From Dactylellina haptotyla (taxonomy: Eukaryota > Ascomycota > Orbiliomycetes > Orbiliales > Orbiliaceae): 64,000 bases of DNA. Positions 59,936 to 64,000 of this stretch are shown here, in pieces (the first letter of the stretch is position 1; each line of letters begins with the position of its first letter). The notes beneath the pieces were generated by a model, which saw only the letters and a program-made list of their open reading frames with translations, made no database searches and was not told the DNA's origin. The stretch covers positions 1,178,001-1,242,000 of the forward strand of contig CM062387.1 in the NCBI GenBank assembly GCA_031310005.1, read 5' to 3'. The position numbers and the translations under genes are program-made.

Positions 59936-62900
59936 TGTTCGTAGTCGTGTTTGCGACGTGGGCGCTGGCGATGGTTGTTGGTCACGTCGAGGGCAGTGAT
60001 AAATAACGGTTCTTGCGAAAGACGCGACTGGCCATGTTTTACCGCCCTGACAACGCCTCGGGACGTGGAGCATTCCATCGAGGCTCCAGTCACCGTTGAG
60101 CAACCGTATCCGTATTTTCCGGACTGAGGTGTCGAGTCACAGGTTCGTGACCAACTTTGTCTGGCTAAGCGATTCGAATATGCGGTTTTGGTACATATCA
60201 AGAACAGGTACATGCAGGATAGGAGGGAATGCGTTCGAAGCTGTCACAGGTTCCCAATAGTGGAGGGGGATTTATGATGAAGGCCGACACGCGACATGTG
60301 GTTTCATCATGATGGCGCCGCAACTTTAAAGAGGGATATCGCTTTCGGTGAACGGCCACCAGTCATGGGAGTATCAGAGATAGAAAACGACGTCTCCTTC
60401 ATACAAGCTCGGAAGCTTCAAAGTCCTGCATCTTTGAAATTACCAATTTCGAACTAGTCCAAACTGTAAAAAGTGCAACAGCAAACAACACAGACACATG
60501 CCATCGGAGACCTCCAAGCTGATAGCAATCCTCGTCACATCTCACAAGACACTAGTCACTGATCTAGATTAATCTACTACGGCTAACGAAGACGCCATGA
60601 ATCGAAGCTGGCCACCAATCCATCGCAGCATTAGCTAGGACTACAAGTGCCGATGTCGCCAGAGCTCTTATTATCGCCTTAGATGTCGGATGAAGAAAGA
60701 AAAAACTGAGCGAAGAGGGGCGGCCAACGACCTTGCAAGCTTTCCTATGTTCTAGCCATGCTGATCAATTTGGCACCAAAGAGCATAGATCCAACGCCGC
60801 TCTGTTTGTAGATTGGCTTATCGATATCATCAGCCGATAATTGCATGTACCTGCATAATTTGAACTAGCTGGCCAGCGAGGCCAACCCATGTTGAAAAGA
60901 TTTCTTTTCACATTGTTGCGGATTCCCGACCTATTACTGCACCAGAAATAGTTTACAACGGGCGGCTCGGGAATACGACATTCGCAGCTTTCCAATTGCC
61001 CCAAAAGATTTTTCGTTCGGGGTGTTGGGGAATAAAGATGCACGATGACTTGTTTCGAAATTAATCTGGATATGGCGACGAAAACGCCCTTGGACCCCCC
61101 GGATCGCAACTGTCAAAAACTCGCGCCAATGCATGTCGAATTTCTCTGCCAATGAAAGTTGAGCCAAGGATGAAAAACTTGCAGAAAGTTAATTTCATGC
61201 AATATGAGGTGTTTCAATGATCATTGGAGCATGCAGCCCACGCGCGATGGGCTACCGACGAAGAACAGGCTTTCGCCGAAACGATAATATATTATCACCA
61301 ACCAAACTTTCGGTCGCATGAGCGTTTTGATACCAACGACACGGCTCGAGGCAATCCTCGAACTGGGTTGATCATTGAGAGATGCAGACTTTTAAATTTG
61401 TTGAACGGCTTTCAGGACTCCCCACACAAAAAATCGATATCCGCATTGCGCCTAGTGGTCGTCAAAGCTTAACTCATGCTCAGACACTCATCGGCATTTA
61501 GCAGGTCGGTTCGGTGCGCGCTGGGAAAAGCCGACCTTACAGAAGAATCCCAAAACTTCCCGCACTTGCATAATCGCTGCAGAGACGACCTGGTGTCGTC
61601 TTACTTGATGGCGAAAAACCAAGGAAAAACGTTAGCACTAAGCAGGGTTGGGCGAAAAGGCTGCCCTAGCACATAAACAGCGTCCAGCGCAAAAAAGACT
61701 GCCCCTCCTCCCTGGTCCCGGCTTCTGCCAGCAGCTTCCATGTTTGGAACGGGCTGAGGAATACTGTAGACAAAATTAATCGCGGAATCGGTGCGCCAGT
61801 TCGTCATTTGCCCGAGGAAAGTGGAATGAGATTGTTCGAGGAGCGCGGTTTTTTTGTTTTTTTAGACGAAAGAAAAGAAACTAAAACTAAAACTAAAACT
61901 AAAAACCAAAAATTTTTCCCAAGCAAAAATTTTCTAGCCTATATTTCTGTTTCTATTTTTTGCTTTGGATTACAAAGGGCATACATACCCAGTCTTGTAC
62001 CTGGGGCATACCGCGAAGAAGTTAAGTTGGGAAGGGATTTCCGCAATATCGACCGAGGAGAGCGTCAAGGCCAATTGGAAGCTCGTCGCTGCGGGTCCGA
62101 ATGCGGAACCACACCAATACCCTCAAGGACGATGTGCAGTCACCTTCACTATACCTTCCGTTGATATCACGGGCTGCAGAACCTGTTGGCCAGTTCCTTT
62201 CCTTGTGCAACACGAGCTGACATGTGCTTTCGTGTGAGACTTAGGAATCCAATCAATGCAGGCATGGATGCAGGAACAATCAACTTGTATTTCCACGTCA
62301 CCTTTTTGTTGCCGTCTAAGACTAATGAGCAGGACAACGGCCAAGCGCCTGCTCCGTCCATGCGGAAGAAAAAAAACAATGTCTGCACAATCGCCGGTTG
62401 AAGCCAGTTTATGAGCCTTATCCATGCCTCTGGGGATCCAGAAACTTTATTGATACTGAGCTATTTTATTTTTATTTATTCGCTAAATGTGCGTCTGTAG
62501 CGCACATAGGCGAGAAATGGTCCAGTGTGTGTCTTGTAATGTTATTATCTCTTGGGTGAACGATAGGAGACTTTGGTGATACATTTGGAGGGTTGGGAAC
62601 GGTTGGTCCTTTCCCGCTCCGTCAAGGTCGATGAATCGGAAACCTATCAAGATCGGGGTGAAGCTTTGGGGCGATGTGTTTGTAAGGACCCACTTTCTTG
62701 CTCCCACACCTTCCACACCCCTGCCCAAGAAAGAACACAAGAGAAGCTCCGGTCCCCTGCACATCGGGCTCTGGATTATGGGTAGCGGGGATGGATCCTT
62801 TGCAGCCGATGGGGGCTCCAGACCAAAAGAGTGAGCGGATTCCAATGAAACACGACGGGTTTGTTTTGGTTGGGAAGGCACCATAGCCCACCCGTTCCTC

Positions 62901-64000
62901 GAATGAGCGCCACGTTGTAAACCGTTTTCTCGTCTCTTTTTCCGGTCTCATAGGCTAATAGCAGCTAACGTGATTCCGTCTGTGTTTGAGAAATGGAATC
63001 CTCGCACGAACGATTGAGGTAGGTATTTCATTTTTATTTTTTTTATTTTTTATAAAAATAATAAAAACCCAAGAAGAAAGGACTGAAAGGCTAGAGCGGT
63101 GTTGCTGGGATGGCTCAGAACCGTTATATTTTCGCAAGCGGCTGGCAAAGAACTCTGAGCAAGGTTGAAAGAGCAGGGATCAAAGATTCTTTGATGTATT
63201 CTTTCGCCCAAACCGAAACGTGTAGGCTGAGAGAGACAGCGTCTCCCATGCCAGTGAGTCGTGACCTTGCTTTCAACCTGGGAGGGCAGTAGTAATCACT
63301 CGCCCGAAATCACCTCTTCCCGGCCTTCTTGTTTCCCACTACGCCTCTTATTGCTGACGATTCCCGTGATTTCCAGCTGCCACCTCCTCTCCTCACTCGA
63401 CAACGTCGGTGATATAGCCGCCATCATAATCAGACACTGTTCGTCCTATCAGCACTTCCTACTACATCTTTAATCGACAAAAGGGTGTATATTCTTCATA
63501 CCAGGAGGGGTTCAATTGAGTTTTGAGATTTTTTTGTTTGCGCAACCACCAAAGAGTTTGGGCTCGTACTACACAAGACTTTGGGCTGTCGCCTCTGTGT
63601 TGTAGGCTTCCGAGGCTTTGGTTTGCTCATACAAAACTCAGACAACTTCGACCCGCAATCACGACACTGCTCATAGGCTCCCGCGGTTCTGCGGAGTTCC
63701 TCGACAATTTGCGGAATCAGGTAGAAGAAGAATAAGAGGAGATACGTGGTTGGCCGACAGGCCCAAAAACCAGGCCTCTTTGTTGAATATTTGGGGGTCT
63801 TTGTTCAACTGTTGTCTCGCTGGGGGAATCAGAAAGAGGCGCCGGATTCTGGTAAAGGTGTTGGCAGCTTGTTATTCGACAAAGCCTGCAGGTTGACATC
63901 AGCGCCAAAGGCCCAGATTGGGACCAGAACCACACCGAAAGCTCCTTCGTCCTGCGGCTGTCTCGCTGGGCAAACTGTTGTTCTCGTGACCAAGCTGCCC
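59936..64000. other. 4-kb right-end stretch without supported genes
   Basis: Begins with the PNK1 promoter. Frames up to 133 codons (62483-62884, -) occur but none carries a domain or a plausible splice chain that I could assemble. Simple repeats: AAAACT units at about 61880-61905, and T-rich runs at 61850 and 63030. The right edge may lie in the leader of a gene beyond the window. Confidence 0.45.
61880..61905. repeat. AAAACT hexanucleotide repeat
   Basis: About four units of ACTAAA in a row in the right-end gene-free stretch. Confidence 0.75.

Noticed and set aside
62483-62884. 133-codon reverse frame near the right end
   Set aside because: No domain, and overlaps other frames of similar length; no splice chain could be built.

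Overview
The window is nuclear DNA from a filamentous ascomycete (Pezizomycotina). The coding genes are cut by short introns (mostly 50-120 bp) with GTRNGY-type donors, CTAAC-like branch points and YAG acceptors. The proteins are typically fungal: KEX1, ECM33, ANP1, a CYS3/MetR bZIP factor and fungal Kgd4. The long intron in the CYS3/MetR gene and the overall protein flavour suggest Eurotiomycetes, but I cannot place the order from sequence alone. There is no sign of a CRISPR array, a prophage or an operon. I could not recognise a tRNA or rRNA.

Left third (1-25.6 kb): KEX1 carboxypeptidase (+), converging on Mediator subunit MED18 (-). Next come a weak small membrane-protein candidate (-), an endosulfine gene of three small exons (-), an SPF45/RBM17-type splicing factor (-), a mitochondrial NAD+/nucleotide carrier (-), complex III subunit QCR7 (+), an MLX/INO4-like bHLH factor (-) and the GPI-anchored wall protein ECM33 (-). 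Gene-poor AT-rich stretches lie at 12.8-16.4 kb, 17.5-20.4 kb and 21.8-25.6 kb.

Middle (25.6-45 kb): inositol-pentakisphosphate 2-kinase IPK1 (+) converging on a FAHD1-type hydrolase (-); cardiolipin synthase (-) diverging from mitochondrial aconitase 2 (+); a CYS3/MetR bZIP regulator (-) with a 737-bp intron; a 13-exon ACOT9-type acyl-CoA thioesterase (+); and an MHYT-domain membrane signalling protein (+).

Right third (47-64 kb): Kgd4/Ymr-31 (+), an annexin (-) diverging from mannan polymerase subunit ANP1 (+), a P-loop kinase (+) converging on mitochondrial PP2C phosphatase PTC5 (-), and polynucleotide kinase/phosphatase PNK1 (-). The last 4 kb hold no gene I can support.

Together there are 21 well-supported genes and one weak candidate. 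About eight encode mitochondrial proteins (carrier, QCR7, FAHD1-like, cardiolipin synthase, ACO2, ACOT9-like, Kgd4, PTC5), and three act in the secretory pathway or cell wall (KEX1, ECM33, ANP1). I do not see a dedicated metabolic cluster. The unusual content is gene architecture: microexons, a GC-AG intron, a stop-free in-frame intron and one very long intron. All exon junctions were derived by hand from reading-frame phase and family conservation, without transcript evidence.
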